NCBI GenBank assembly: GCA_934121885.1
Contig: CAKOVH010000012.1
Location: 1-39,542 of the forward strand
Origin: an uncultured Clostridia bacterium
Lineage (GTDB): Bacteria; Bacillota; Clostridia; TANB77; CAG-508
Length of the DNA stretch: 39,542 nt
Direction of reading: 5' to 3'
Of the stretch, positions 23,599 through 31,546 are shown one piece after another; within the stretch, counting starts at the first letter, position 1, and each line of letters starts with the position of its first letter. The translations under genes were made by a program, and so were the position numbers. The notes beneath the pieces are model-generated. The model ran no database searches, had not been told where the DNA came from, and saw only the letters and a program-made list of their open reading frames with translations.

Positions 23599-24729
23599 CT
23601 ATTCTTTTGTGTAACCATATTTCTTATAAAATTCTTTTCTAAATTCTAAAAGATTATCATTCTCTATCTCTATTCTAACTCTTTCCATAAGTTTAGTCAA
23701 GAATCTTAAGTTATGAATTGAAAGTAATCTTATTCCTAATATTTCATTTGCCTTTACCAAATGTCTAATATATGCTCTTGTATAGTTTTTACATGTATAG
23801 CAATCACATTCACTATCTAATGGACCCCAGTCTTTTTCATATGTTGCATTTCTTACTACAACCTTTCCGTTCCATGTCATTGCTGTTCCATTTCTTGCTA
23901 TTCTTGTAGGAAGTACACAATCACACATATCTATTCCAGCAATTGCTGCTTCAATAAGATAGTCTGGAGTTCCAACTCCCATAAGATATCTTGGTTTATT
24001 TTCAGGCATTAAAGGTGCTGTATAATTTAACATTTTTAAAAATTCTTCTTTTGGCTCTCCTACACTAATACCTCCGATAGCATATCCTGGTAAATCAAGT
24101 GCAATTAAATCTTCAGCACTTTGTTTTCTTAAATCTTCGTAAAATCCACCTTGAATTATTCCAAACAAGCCTTGTTTGTCTACTGTTTTATGAGCTTTTT
24201 TGCATCTGACTGCCCATCTTGTTGTTCTTTCCATTGACTGTTTTGTATATTCATATGTAGATGGATAAGGACAGCATTCATCAAATGCCATCATAATATC
24301 TGAGCCAAGTGCTTCTTCTATTTCCATAACTTTTTCAGGAGTAAATAAATGGCTACTTCCGTCCAAATGTGATTTAAAATGAACTCCTTCTTCTGAAATT
24401 GTTCTTAATGCTCCTAAGCTAAATACTTGAAAACCTCCACTATCTGTAAGGATTGGTCTATCCCACCTCATAAAATTATGAAGTCCGCCCGCTTCTTTTA
24501 TAAGTTCATGTCCTGGTCTTAAATACAAATGATATGTATTTGATAAAATAATTTGTGCTCCAACTTCTTCTTTTAATTCCTCTGGTGTCATAGATTTTAC
24601 TGTTGCTTGAGTTCCAACAGGCATAAATACAGGAGTTTGTATATCTCCATGTGGTGTATGTATAACTCCTCTTCTTGCTCCTGTATTTTTGTCTTTATGA
24701 ATTAATTCATATGTTATTGCTTGATTCAT
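23599..24729 (-). CDS. tgt: tRNA-guanine (queuine) transglycosylase
   Basis: Exchanges guanine-34 in GUN-anticodon tRNAs for preQ1. The 376-residue enzyme has the general acid/base loop LTDSGGFQVFSL, the nucleophile-region MCDCVLPTR, GRNGTA-like RNGTAMTW, and the zinc site CDCYTCKNYTRAYIRHL with the later His. Length is normal. It lies 14 bases after queA, the next enzyme of the queuosine pathway. Confidence 0.97.
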   Translation of the reverse strand: MNQAITYELIHKDKNTGARRGVIHTPHGDIQTPVFMPVGTQATVKSMTPEELKEEVGAQIILSNTYHLYLRPGHELIKEAGGLHNFMRWDRPILTDSGGFQVFSLGALRTISEEGVHFKSHLDGSSHLFTPEKVMEIEEALGSDIMMAFDECCPYPSTYEYTKQSMERTTRWAVRCKKAHKTVDKQGLFGIIQGGFYEDLRKQSAEDLIALDLPGYAIGGISVGEPKEEFLKMLNYTAPLMPENKPRYLMGVGTPDYLIEAAIAGIDMCDCVLPTRIARNGTAMTWNGKVVVRNATYEKDWGPLDSECDCYTCKNYTRAYIRHLVKANEILGIRLLSIHNLRFLTKLMERVRIEIENDNLLEFRKEFYKKYGYTKE

Positions 24730-24743
24730 TACTTTCCTCCATT

Positions 24744-25769
24744 TTATTCTATAAACATTGCATCTCCAAATGAAAAAAATCTATATTTTTCTTTTACAGC
24801 TTCCTTATATGCTTTCATTATAAATTCACAATTTGATAGTGCAGATACAAGCATAATTAATGTAGATTCTGGCAAATGGAAATTAGTAATTAATCCATCT
24901 ACACATTTAAACTTATATCCTGGATAAATAAATATATTTGTATCTCCTTCAATTGGCTTTACAAATCCATTTTCATCTGCAACAGTTTCTAAAACCCTAC
25001 AAGATGTTGTTCCAACTGCTATTATACGGTGTCCTTCTCTTTTAGCTTTATTTATTTTTTCTACATCTTCTGGTTTTATATAATAATGTTCTGTATGCAT
25101 ATTATGTTCTTCTATGTTTTCTTCTTTTACTGGTCTAAATGTTCCAATTCCTACATGAAGTGTTACATTAGCAATATCTACACCTTTTTTACTTATTCTA
25201 TCTAACAATTCATCTGTAAAATGTAGTCCAGCTGTTGGTGCAGCTGCTGAACCTTCATATTTAGCATATACAGTTTGATATCTATCTTTTTCTTTTAGTG
25301 TTTCATGTATATATGGTGGAAGTGGCATTAGTCCAATTTGATCAAGTATTTCATTAAATATTCCATCATATTCAAACTTTACTTTTCTGCTTCCTCCGGC
25401 CATTTTCTCAAGAATTTCTGCTCGTAGCAATCCATTTCCAAATGATACATTAACACCTTCTTGTAAACGTCTTCCTGGTCTTACCATAACCTCCCAGATA
25501 TCGCCATCAATACGGTTTAAAAGTAAAAATTCTACATTAGCTCCAGTTTCTTCTTTAACTCCATATAGTCTTGCTGGTATAACTTTTGTATTATTTCTTA
25601 CTAAACAGTCTCCTGGTTTTAGATAATCAATAATATCTCTAAATGTTTTATGTTCAATTGTTTCATTGTTTCTATGTAATACCATTAATCTAGATGCTGA
25701 TCTATCTTTTATTGGTACTTGTGCAATTAATTCTTCTGGAAGATCATAATTAAAATCAGATACTTTCAT
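24744..25769 (-). CDS. queA: S-adenosylmethionine:tRNA ribosyltransferase-isomerase
   Basis: Adds the epoxycyclopentane ring to preQ1-tRNA using the ribosyl group of SAM. The 341 residues include FNYDLPEELIAQVP, RSASRLMVL, the PRAGLHF-like AAPTAGLHFT block, HVGIGTFRPV and LITNFHLPESTLIMLVSA. The start codon overlaps the preceding stop (TAATG), so translation is coupled to the upstream metallopeptidase-like gene. Partner of tgt. Confidence 0.97.
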   Translation of the reverse strand: MKVSDFNYDLPEELIAQVPIKDRSASRLMVLHRNNETIEHKTFRDIIDYLKPGDCLVRNNTKVIPARLYGVKEETGANVEFLLLNRIDGDIWEVMVRPGRRLQEGVNVSFGNGLLRAEILEKMAGGSRKVKFEYDGIFNEILDQIGLMPLPPYIHETLKEKDRYQTVYAKYEGSAAAPTAGLHFTDELLDRISKKGVDIANVTLHVGIGTFRPVKEENIEEHNMHTEHYYIKPEDVEKINKAKREGHRIIAVGTTSCRVLETVADENGFVKPIEGDTNIFIYPGYKFKCVDGLITNFHLPESTLIMLVSALSNCEFIMKAYKEAVKEKYRFFSFGDAMFIE

Positions 25770-27139
25770 TATTTATTTTCACCTCTTAAATTTTCAAATA
25801 ATTTCTTTATTCTTTTTACAATACTATTAAGTTCTTCAATAACATTCTGTGGCTCTCTTAGGCTATTTAGTTCGTATGAGTATATGAAATTACTTTCATA
25901 AATTGGTTTTGAATTATAGCAATTTTCTGTAAGTCCTACTTTTATTCCACCTGTATTTTTTACCGTATTTTGCATGTATGCTTTATACCATTCTTTTAGT
26001 CCTTCTAAGTCTTTTCTTTTGTATCCATATTTTTCATAGTCATGTAAATTAGTTAAGTTTGTATTTTCATATTCTTTTTCGTTTCTTTCTAATGTATGCA
26101 AAAATTCATGAATAAAAACTTCTTCAGGGAATGTGTTTATTCTTGTATCATATTTATATACATAACTATTCTCAGTATCTGGAAGCCTTATATTTGAAAA
26201 ACCAATACCATAATAGTCCATTCCTCCAAGCCCTATCCAGTCATGTACCAATACAGTATTATTATCACCATTTAAACTTCCAAGCCTAGCAATTATATAA
26301 ATATAATCATATTCTTTGTTATCTAAATATTTTTGAATTGCATTTTTTACATCTTTTGGATCAAGATAATATTCATTTTCCTCATCATAAGATATTGTAG
26401 TAACTGGATCTGATATTGAAATTACATCACAGTTCATAATAACTTTTCCATTACTTAGTTCTTTCATAGATTCTGGCAATCTTTTAATATTAGCTGTAAT
26501 ATCATTAATATCTGAATCTGTCATTTTTAGTTTAACATTTTTTGCTTTTCCATTTACTTTTGCATTAACTTCAATATTTTGCATCATAAAACAAGCTACA
26601 TTCCAATTAGTGTCTGAATCTAAAGAACCCTCTTCTATTTTAAAATTTGAAAACCATGCTATTCCCTTTGACATTTCTTCATAGCCACCAAGTCTAAAGC
26701 CTATATCAACACTTGTTCTATTTTTAGAATTGAACATTAGTGATACTTCTGTCCAATCTGTTGTATTTGTTATACTTTTTGAACATTCTGTTGTGTCTCG
26801 TATAGATATTTGCGCTCCCCCTGTATATTTATTTTCCTGGTTTACAACATTTTCTGTTTTTATCATACAAGTTACTTTATATGCTGTGTTAGGCTTTGTA
26901 GTTATGGTTTCATAAAACATAGAATCGTTATAGTCCTCATTTTCTAGCTTATAACTATTCATTTGAGAATATTTAACTTGTGCATCACGAGAAAAAGTTG
27001 TTTTGTCTTTTTCTCGAACACACTTTGTGAAATCATTATAATTGTATTTTGAATAAACTTTATATCCAATCACAATAGCTATGATAATAATAACAATACT
27101 TATTATATTTTTTATAGTAATATGGGCATTTTTATCCAT
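25769..27139 (-). CDS. membrane-anchored putative zinc metallopeptidase
   Basis: A 456-residue protein with one N-terminal membrane segment (about 10-28) and the zinc motif HEFLH (344-348) in VFIHEFLHTLERNEKEY; a downstream His in NLHDYEKYGY could be the third ligand. The segment about 85-175 has the pattern of a carbohydrate-binding-like beta domain (TAYKVTCMIKTENV, FRLGGYEEMSKGIAWFSNF). The start at 27139 is preferred over one 42 bases upstream, because GGATGGATAAAT precedes it and it avoids overlap with ileS. Family not recognised; a surface protease is an inference. Confidence 0.7.
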   Translation of the reverse strand: MDKNAHITIKNIISIVIIIIAIVIGYKVYSKYNYNDFTKCVREKDKTTFSRDAQVKYSQMNSYKLENEDYNDSMFYETITTKPNTAYKVTCMIKTENVVNQENKYTGGAQISIRDTTECSKSITNTTDWTEVSLMFNSKNRTSVDIGFRLGGYEEMSKGIAWFSNFKIEEGSLDSDTNWNVACFMMQNIEVNAKVNGKAKNVKLKMTDSDINDITANIKRLPESMKELSNGKVIMNCDVISISDPVTTISYDEENEYYLDPKDVKNAIQKYLDNKEYDYIYIIARLGSLNGDNNTVLVHDWIGLGGMDYYGIGFSNIRLPDTENSYVYKYDTRINTFPEEVFIHEFLHTLERNEKEYENTNLTNLHDYEKYGYKRKDLEGLKEWYKAYMQNTVKNTGGIKVGLTENCYNSKPIYESNFIYSYELNSLREPQNVIEELNSIVKRIKKLFENLRGENK

Positions 27140-27161
27140 ATTTATCCATCCTTTTTTGATT

Positions 27162-29927
27162 TTATTCATGAATTGCTTCACTACATCTATGGCATATTGT
27201 TGGATTTTCTTTATCCTCTCCTACAGTTGTAGAATACATCCAACATCTTTCACATTTTTCGCCTTTTGCTTGTTCTACTTTAATTTTGTATTCTTCATCT
27301 TCAATAATTTCTAAGTCTGAAACAATAAATACTGTTCTTAATAGTTCTAGATTTTCTTTTAAGAATTCATATTTTTCTTTTCCTGCATAAATGATAACTT
27401 TAGCATTTAATGAGTGTCCAATAATTTTTTCATTTCTTGCATTTTCTAATTCTTTTGCAACCTCTGTTTTTAATTTTAAAATTTCATCCCATTTTTTTGA
27501 TAATTCTTCATTATCATATAATTCATTTGCTTTAGGAAAATCTGTAAGCATTACACTTTCAACATTTTCAGATTTTGTATGGCTCATTGCTTTCCAAATT
27601 TCTTCTGCTGTAAAGCATATCATTGGTGCAAGTATTTTTACTAAGCTGTCTAATATAATATACATTGTTGTTTGTGCAGCTTTTCTTTCAACTGAATTCT
27701 TCTTTGATGTATATAATCTATCTTTTATAATATCTAAGTAGAAATTACTCATATCTATTACGCAAAATTCATTTATATCATGGTAACAACTACTAAAATT
27801 GTAATTATCATAATTGTATGTGCAATTCTTAATTAATTTATTTAATCTTGTTAATGCCCATTTATCTATTTCTTGTAAATCTTCATAAGCAACTGGTTGT
27901 TCAGGGTTGTAATCTGAAGTGTTTCCTAAAATGTATCTTGCTGTGTTTCTTATTTTTCTATATACTTCTGCTATTTGTTTTAATATATCATCAGATAAAC
28001 TTACTTCTCCTGTATAATCAGCTGATAATGCCCATAATCTTAAAATGTCTGCGCCAAATTTGTCTGCAACTTCAGTAGGTACTACACCATTTCCTAAACT
28101 TTTAGACATTTTTCTTCCTTGTCCATCTGTTACAAATCCATGTGTTAAAACTTGCTTATATGGTGCAATTCCGTTTGTTGCAACACTTGTTAATAATGAT
28201 GATTGGAACCATCCTCTATATTGATCATTTCCCTCTAGGTATAAATCTGCTGGATATGGAAGTCCACGTTCTACTAATACGCTTTGATGTGTTGAACCAG
28301 AATCAAACCAAACATCCATTATATCTGTTTCTTTTTTGAAATGCGTATGTCCACATTTTGAACATTTGCTGTTTTCTGGCATTAATTCTTCTTCGCTCAT
28401 TTCAAACCAAGCATTTGATCCTTTTTCTCTGAAGATGTCTTGGATTTTCTTTATTGATTCTTCAGTTACATATGGTTCATTACATTCTTTACAATAGAAT
28501 ATTGGAAGTGGAACTCCCCAAGTACGTTGTCTTGAAATGCACCAGTCATTTCTATCTCTTATCATACTTGCAATTCTTTCTTCTCCCCATGTAGGTATCC
28601 ATTTTACTGTTTTTATTGCTTCTAATGCTTCTTTTCTAAATCCATCTACAGATGCAAACCATTGATCTGTTGCTCTAAATATAATTGGCTTTTTACATCT
28701 CCAGCAATGTGGATATGAGTGTGATATTTCTTGTGCTTTTAGTAAATATCCATTTTCATCTAACCATTTAGTTATTTCTTTATTTGCTTTTGCATAAAAC
28801 ATTCCTGCAAATTGTCCTGCACCTTCTGTTTGATGTCCTTTTGCATCTACTGTAACTACAATGTCTAATCCATTTTTTAGTCCTGCTAAATAGTCTTCTT
28901 TACCATATCCTGGTGCTGTATGAACTGCTCCTGTACCTTCTGTTAGTTCTACATTTACGGTATCTTCACTACCCATAATAACTCTTGAGTCTCTATCTAA
29001 GAATGGATGCTTGCATAATACACCTTCTAAATCTGTTCCTTTTAAAGTTGCTACCTCTTTATATTCATTTATTCCTGCAAGTGCCATAACTTTTTCTACT
29101 AAAGCTTGAGCTATAATTAGTTTTTCTTTTCCTGTATCTACAATACTATAATCAAATTCTGGTCCAACTGTAATTCCCATATTTCCAGGAAGTGTCCATG
29201 GTGTTGTTGTCCATATTACAATGTATGTATCTTTTTCATCAAATTTACCTTTGCTATCTCTTACAGGGAATTTTACATAAATTGATGTTGATGATACATC
29301 TTTGTATTCAATCTCTGCTTCTGCTAATGCTGTTTCGCAGTCTGTACACCAATATACTGGTTTTAATCCTTTATATATGTATCCTTTTTTATACATATCT
29401 CCAAATACACCAATTTGTCTTGCTTCCATTTTTGGATCAAATGTAATATATGGGTTATCCCATTCTCCTAAAACACCTAATCTTCTAAATCCTTTAATTT
29501 GGTCATTTTTGTAGTTATCTGTAAACTCTTTGCAAGTATCTCTAAATGTATTTACTGGAATTTTACTTCTATCTAGTCCTAATTTTTCAATTGCCTTTTT
29601 TTCTGTTGGCATTCCATGTGTATCAAATCCAGGTACATATGGGCTATAAAATCCTTGCAAACTTTTGTATCTTACTATTGTGTCTTTTAAAATTTTATTT
29701 AGAGCATGACCTGCATGTATTTCTCCATTTGCATAAGGAGGTCCATCATGTAATATAAATGTTTTATGACCTTCATTTTTCTTTAATATTTTTTCGTATA
29801 AACCATTTTCAAAAATATCTTTTTGAATAGATGGCTCTCTTTCTGGTAAATTTGCTCTCATTGGAAATTCTGTACTTGGCAAATTTAATGTTTGTCCATA
29901 ATCTTTTTTTTGATTTTCTTCACTCAT
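27162..29927 (-). CDS. ileS: isoleucyl-tRNA synthetase
   Basis: Charges tRNA-Ile. The class I signatures are NGEIHAGHALNK (HIGH-type) and KMSKSLGN; the CP1 editing domain includes WTTTPWTLPGNMGI and GTGAVHTAPGYGKEDY, and the C-terminal zinc site is CERCWMY...CHRCSEAI. The bacterial (non-mupirocin-resistant) type of about 921 residues fits. The start at 29927 follows GAGGAGGAATAAAA; the open frame extends into the leader but that part is T-box RNA. Controlled by an Ile T-box. Confidence 0.97.
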   Translation of the reverse strand: MSEENQKKDYGQTLNLPSTEFPMRANLPEREPSIQKDIFENGLYEKILKKNEGHKTFILHDGPPYANGEIHAGHALNKILKDTIVRYKSLQGFYSPYVPGFDTHGMPTEKKAIEKLGLDRSKIPVNTFRDTCKEFTDNYKNDQIKGFRRLGVLGEWDNPYITFDPKMEARQIGVFGDMYKKGYIYKGLKPVYWCTDCETALAEAEIEYKDVSSTSIYVKFPVRDSKGKFDEKDTYIVIWTTTPWTLPGNMGITVGPEFDYSIVDTGKEKLIIAQALVEKVMALAGINEYKEVATLKGTDLEGVLCKHPFLDRDSRVIMGSEDTVNVELTEGTGAVHTAPGYGKEDYLAGLKNGLDIVVTVDAKGHQTEGAGQFAGMFYAKANKEITKWLDENGYLLKAQEISHSYPHCWRCKKPIIFRATDQWFASVDGFRKEALEAIKTVKWIPTWGEERIASMIRDRNDWCISRQRTWGVPLPIFYCKECNEPYVTEESIKKIQDIFREKGSNAWFEMSEEELMPENSKCSKCGHTHFKKETDIMDVWFDSGSTHQSVLVERGLPYPADLYLEGNDQYRGWFQSSLLTSVATNGIAPYKQVLTHGFVTDGQGRKMSKSLGNGVVPTEVADKFGADILRLWALSADYTGEVSLSDDILKQIAEVYRKIRNTARYILGNTSDYNPEQPVAYEDLQEIDKWALTRLNKLIKNCTYNYDNYNFSSCYHDINEFCVIDMSNFYLDIIKDRLYTSKKNSVERKAAQTTMYIILDSLVKILAPMICFTAEEIWKAMSHTKSENVESVMLTDFPKANELYDNEELSKKWDEILKLKTEVAKELENARNEKIIGHSLNAKVIIYAGKEKYEFLKENLELLRTVFIVSDLEIIEDEEYKIKVEQAKGEKCERCWMYSTTVGEDKENPTICHRCSEAIHE

Positions 29928-29954
29928 TTTTATTCCTCCTCGTTTTATATACAA

Positions 29955-30180
29955 TAAAAAAGCTATTTCAATCCTATATAGGACGAAATAGCTTAAATTT
30001 ATCCGTGGTACCACCTAATTTGAAAGAATTTATATTCTTTCCACTCCATTTCTTTTAACGCAAGATATACGATTTTATTTACTTTACCATTTTTTAGTAT
30101 TTCAATAAAATAACTAAAAGGTGATAACAAATATATCCTAATTTACCAATCTCTCACCTATCATTGGCTCTCTGTAAAAC
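29955..30180 (-). ncRNA. T-box leader RNA, isoleucine specificity
   Basis: The minus strand holds the T-box AATTAGGTGGTACCACGG that pairs the tRNA acceptor end, and Stem I with GGTGAGAG. The specifier is probably ATC (Ile; plus 30123-30125), in TTGTTATCACC before a purine-start segment. The terminator is AAGCTATTTC/GAAATAGCTT (plus 29960-29994) with an inner TCCTATATAGGA and a TTTTTTATTG tail. Uncharged tRNA-Ile would favour antitermination and raise ileS expression. Confidence 0.93.
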
Positions 30181-30232
30181 GTAATAAATTTGTATTGTCC
30201 TTTATTATTGTTTTTAACTATTTTCTTGAAAT

Positions 30233-30262
30233 ATAATAACATAATTTTCTCTGTATTGTCAA
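30233..30262 (-). promoter_or_regulatory. sigma-A promoter of ileS
   Basis: TTGACA (plus 30257-30262) and TATTAT (plus 30233-30238) are 18 bases apart on the minus strand, just upstream of the T-box. Confidence 0.75.
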
Positions 30263-30295
30263 TATAAAACCTTGCTTTTTCACATTTTTTCTATA

Positions 30296-30925
30296 TTATT
30301 TTTTTATAAAATTTGTTTTTATTGCTGGTTCATAATCTGGTCTTTCAATTTTAGCTATATCTATAGATTTTAGAAGGAATGCCATATTTTTTGCAAGATT
30401 TCTCATAGTTTGTAATCCTTCTAAATCCTCTCTTGCTTCTTCTTTATTTGTACCATGTATTTGGTTCCAATATGAACTTCCAACAATATACATATTACTC
30501 ATTAAAGCATATTTATTAATTTGATCAAATGCCGCTGTTGCTCCTCCTCTTCTACAGCTTACAACAGACGCACATGCTTTCCCAGCAAACATTTTTCCTC
30601 TTCCATAAAATACTCTATCTAAAAAAGATGTAAGAGCTCCACTTGCTGCTGCAAAATGAACTGGACTTCCAAATACAAATCCATCTATTTTTTCACTTTC
30701 TATTTTATCTAAAAACTCATTTACTTTATCATCCATAAAGCACCTATTATTTGTTTTAATGCAATAATTACACCCTATACATCCACCAATAGGTTTATTT
30801 CCTAACCATAAAATTTCTGCTTCAATATCGTTTTCATTTAATGTTTTTTTGATTTCTTCCAATGCTAGATTAGTACATCCATATTCATGTGGAGAACCAT
30901 TTACTAATAATACCTTCAAAACCAA
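30296..30925 (-). CDS. flavodoxin-family NADPH-dependent FMN reductase-like protein
   Basis: A 209-residue flavodoxin-fold protein: the phosphate loop NGSPHEYGCTN binds FMN, and FGSPVHFAAASGALTSFLDR is a family block. A Cys cluster, CIGCNYCIKTNNRC (about 49-62), is common in iron-sulfur-flavoprotein-like NAD(P)H reductases but here is compact. Likely a cytosolic reductase of quinones or metals; substrate not known. It stands alone between the transglycosylase and the ileS promoter, with GGAGG before the start. Confidence 0.87.
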   Translation of the reverse strand: MVLKVLLVNGSPHEYGCTNLALEEIKKTLNENDIEAEILWLGNKPIGGCIGCNYCIKTNNRCFMDDKVNEFLDKIESEKIDGFVFGSPVHFAAASGALTSFLDRVFYGRGKMFAGKACASVVSCRRGGATAAFDQINKYALMSNMYIVGSSYWNQIHGTNKEEAREDLEGLQTMRNLAKNMAFLLKSIDIAKIERPDYEPAIKTNFIKK

Positions 30926-30956
30926 TTCCTCCTTACAATTTTTAAATAATATATTC

Positions 30957-31526
30957 TTAATTGTAGAGTTTAATGTACATTTGATAATTTTTTAATATTT
31001 TTCTAACATAGTTGTTTGTTTCTTTAAACGGAATATTTTCTACATCACTTCCGTCAGATTTTATTATTTCATATTCAATCCATTCATTCACATTTCCAAT
31101 TCCTGCATTATATGCAGTAAGTGCAAGTATATTATTTCCGTTATAATATTTTAAAAGATAAGAGTAATACGAGGTTCCAAGTTTTATATTTGTCTCAGGG
31201 TCATACAAATCGCTTTCTTGTACATCTTGTACATCAATTGTTCTTGCTCTTTCAACAGCAGTAGTCTCTAATAATTGCATTAATCCAATTGCTTTACTTT
31301 TCGATTTTACATTTGGATCAAAATTGCTTTCTGCCTTTATAATTGCATAAATCATATATTTATCAACATTTTCATCTTTTGAGTATTTTTCAACATATTC
31401 AGAGTATTTTATTGGATAGATTTTTTTTAAAATTTTGTCTTGTATTCTTACTATTTTGAAAAATACAAAAAGAAGTACAAATATTATTGTTATTGCCACT
31501 AGACAAATAATTAACTTTTTCGCCAT
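30957..31526 (-). CDS. membrane-anchored lytic transglycosylase (SLT domain)
   Basis: A 189-residue cell-wall enzyme anchored by one N-terminal segment (4-25). The SLT (goose-lysozyme-type) domain carries the catalytic Glu66 in IIKAESNFDP, the GLMQLLETTA motif and LTAYNAGIGNVNEW. It cleaves the MurNAc-GlcNAc bond to make 1,6-anhydro ends. It follows polA by about 20 bases, so it is probably cotranscribed. Confidence 0.93.
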   Translation of the reverse strand: MAKKLIICLVAITIIFVLLFVFFKIVRIQDKILKKIYPIKYSEYVEKYSKDENVDKYMIYAIIKAESNFDPNVKSKSKAIGLMQLLETTAVERARTIDVQDVQESDLYDPETNIKLGTSYYSYLLKYYNGNNILALTAYNAGIGNVNEWIEYEIIKSDGSDVENIPFKETNNYVRKILKNYQMYIKLYN

Positions 31527-31546
31527 GAATTACTCCTTTGTTAAAA

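Noticed and set aside
29928..30014. N-terminal 29-residue extension of IleRS
   Set aside because: This part is T-box leader RNA, including the T-box and terminator, and a strong AGGAGG site precedes the ATG at 29927.
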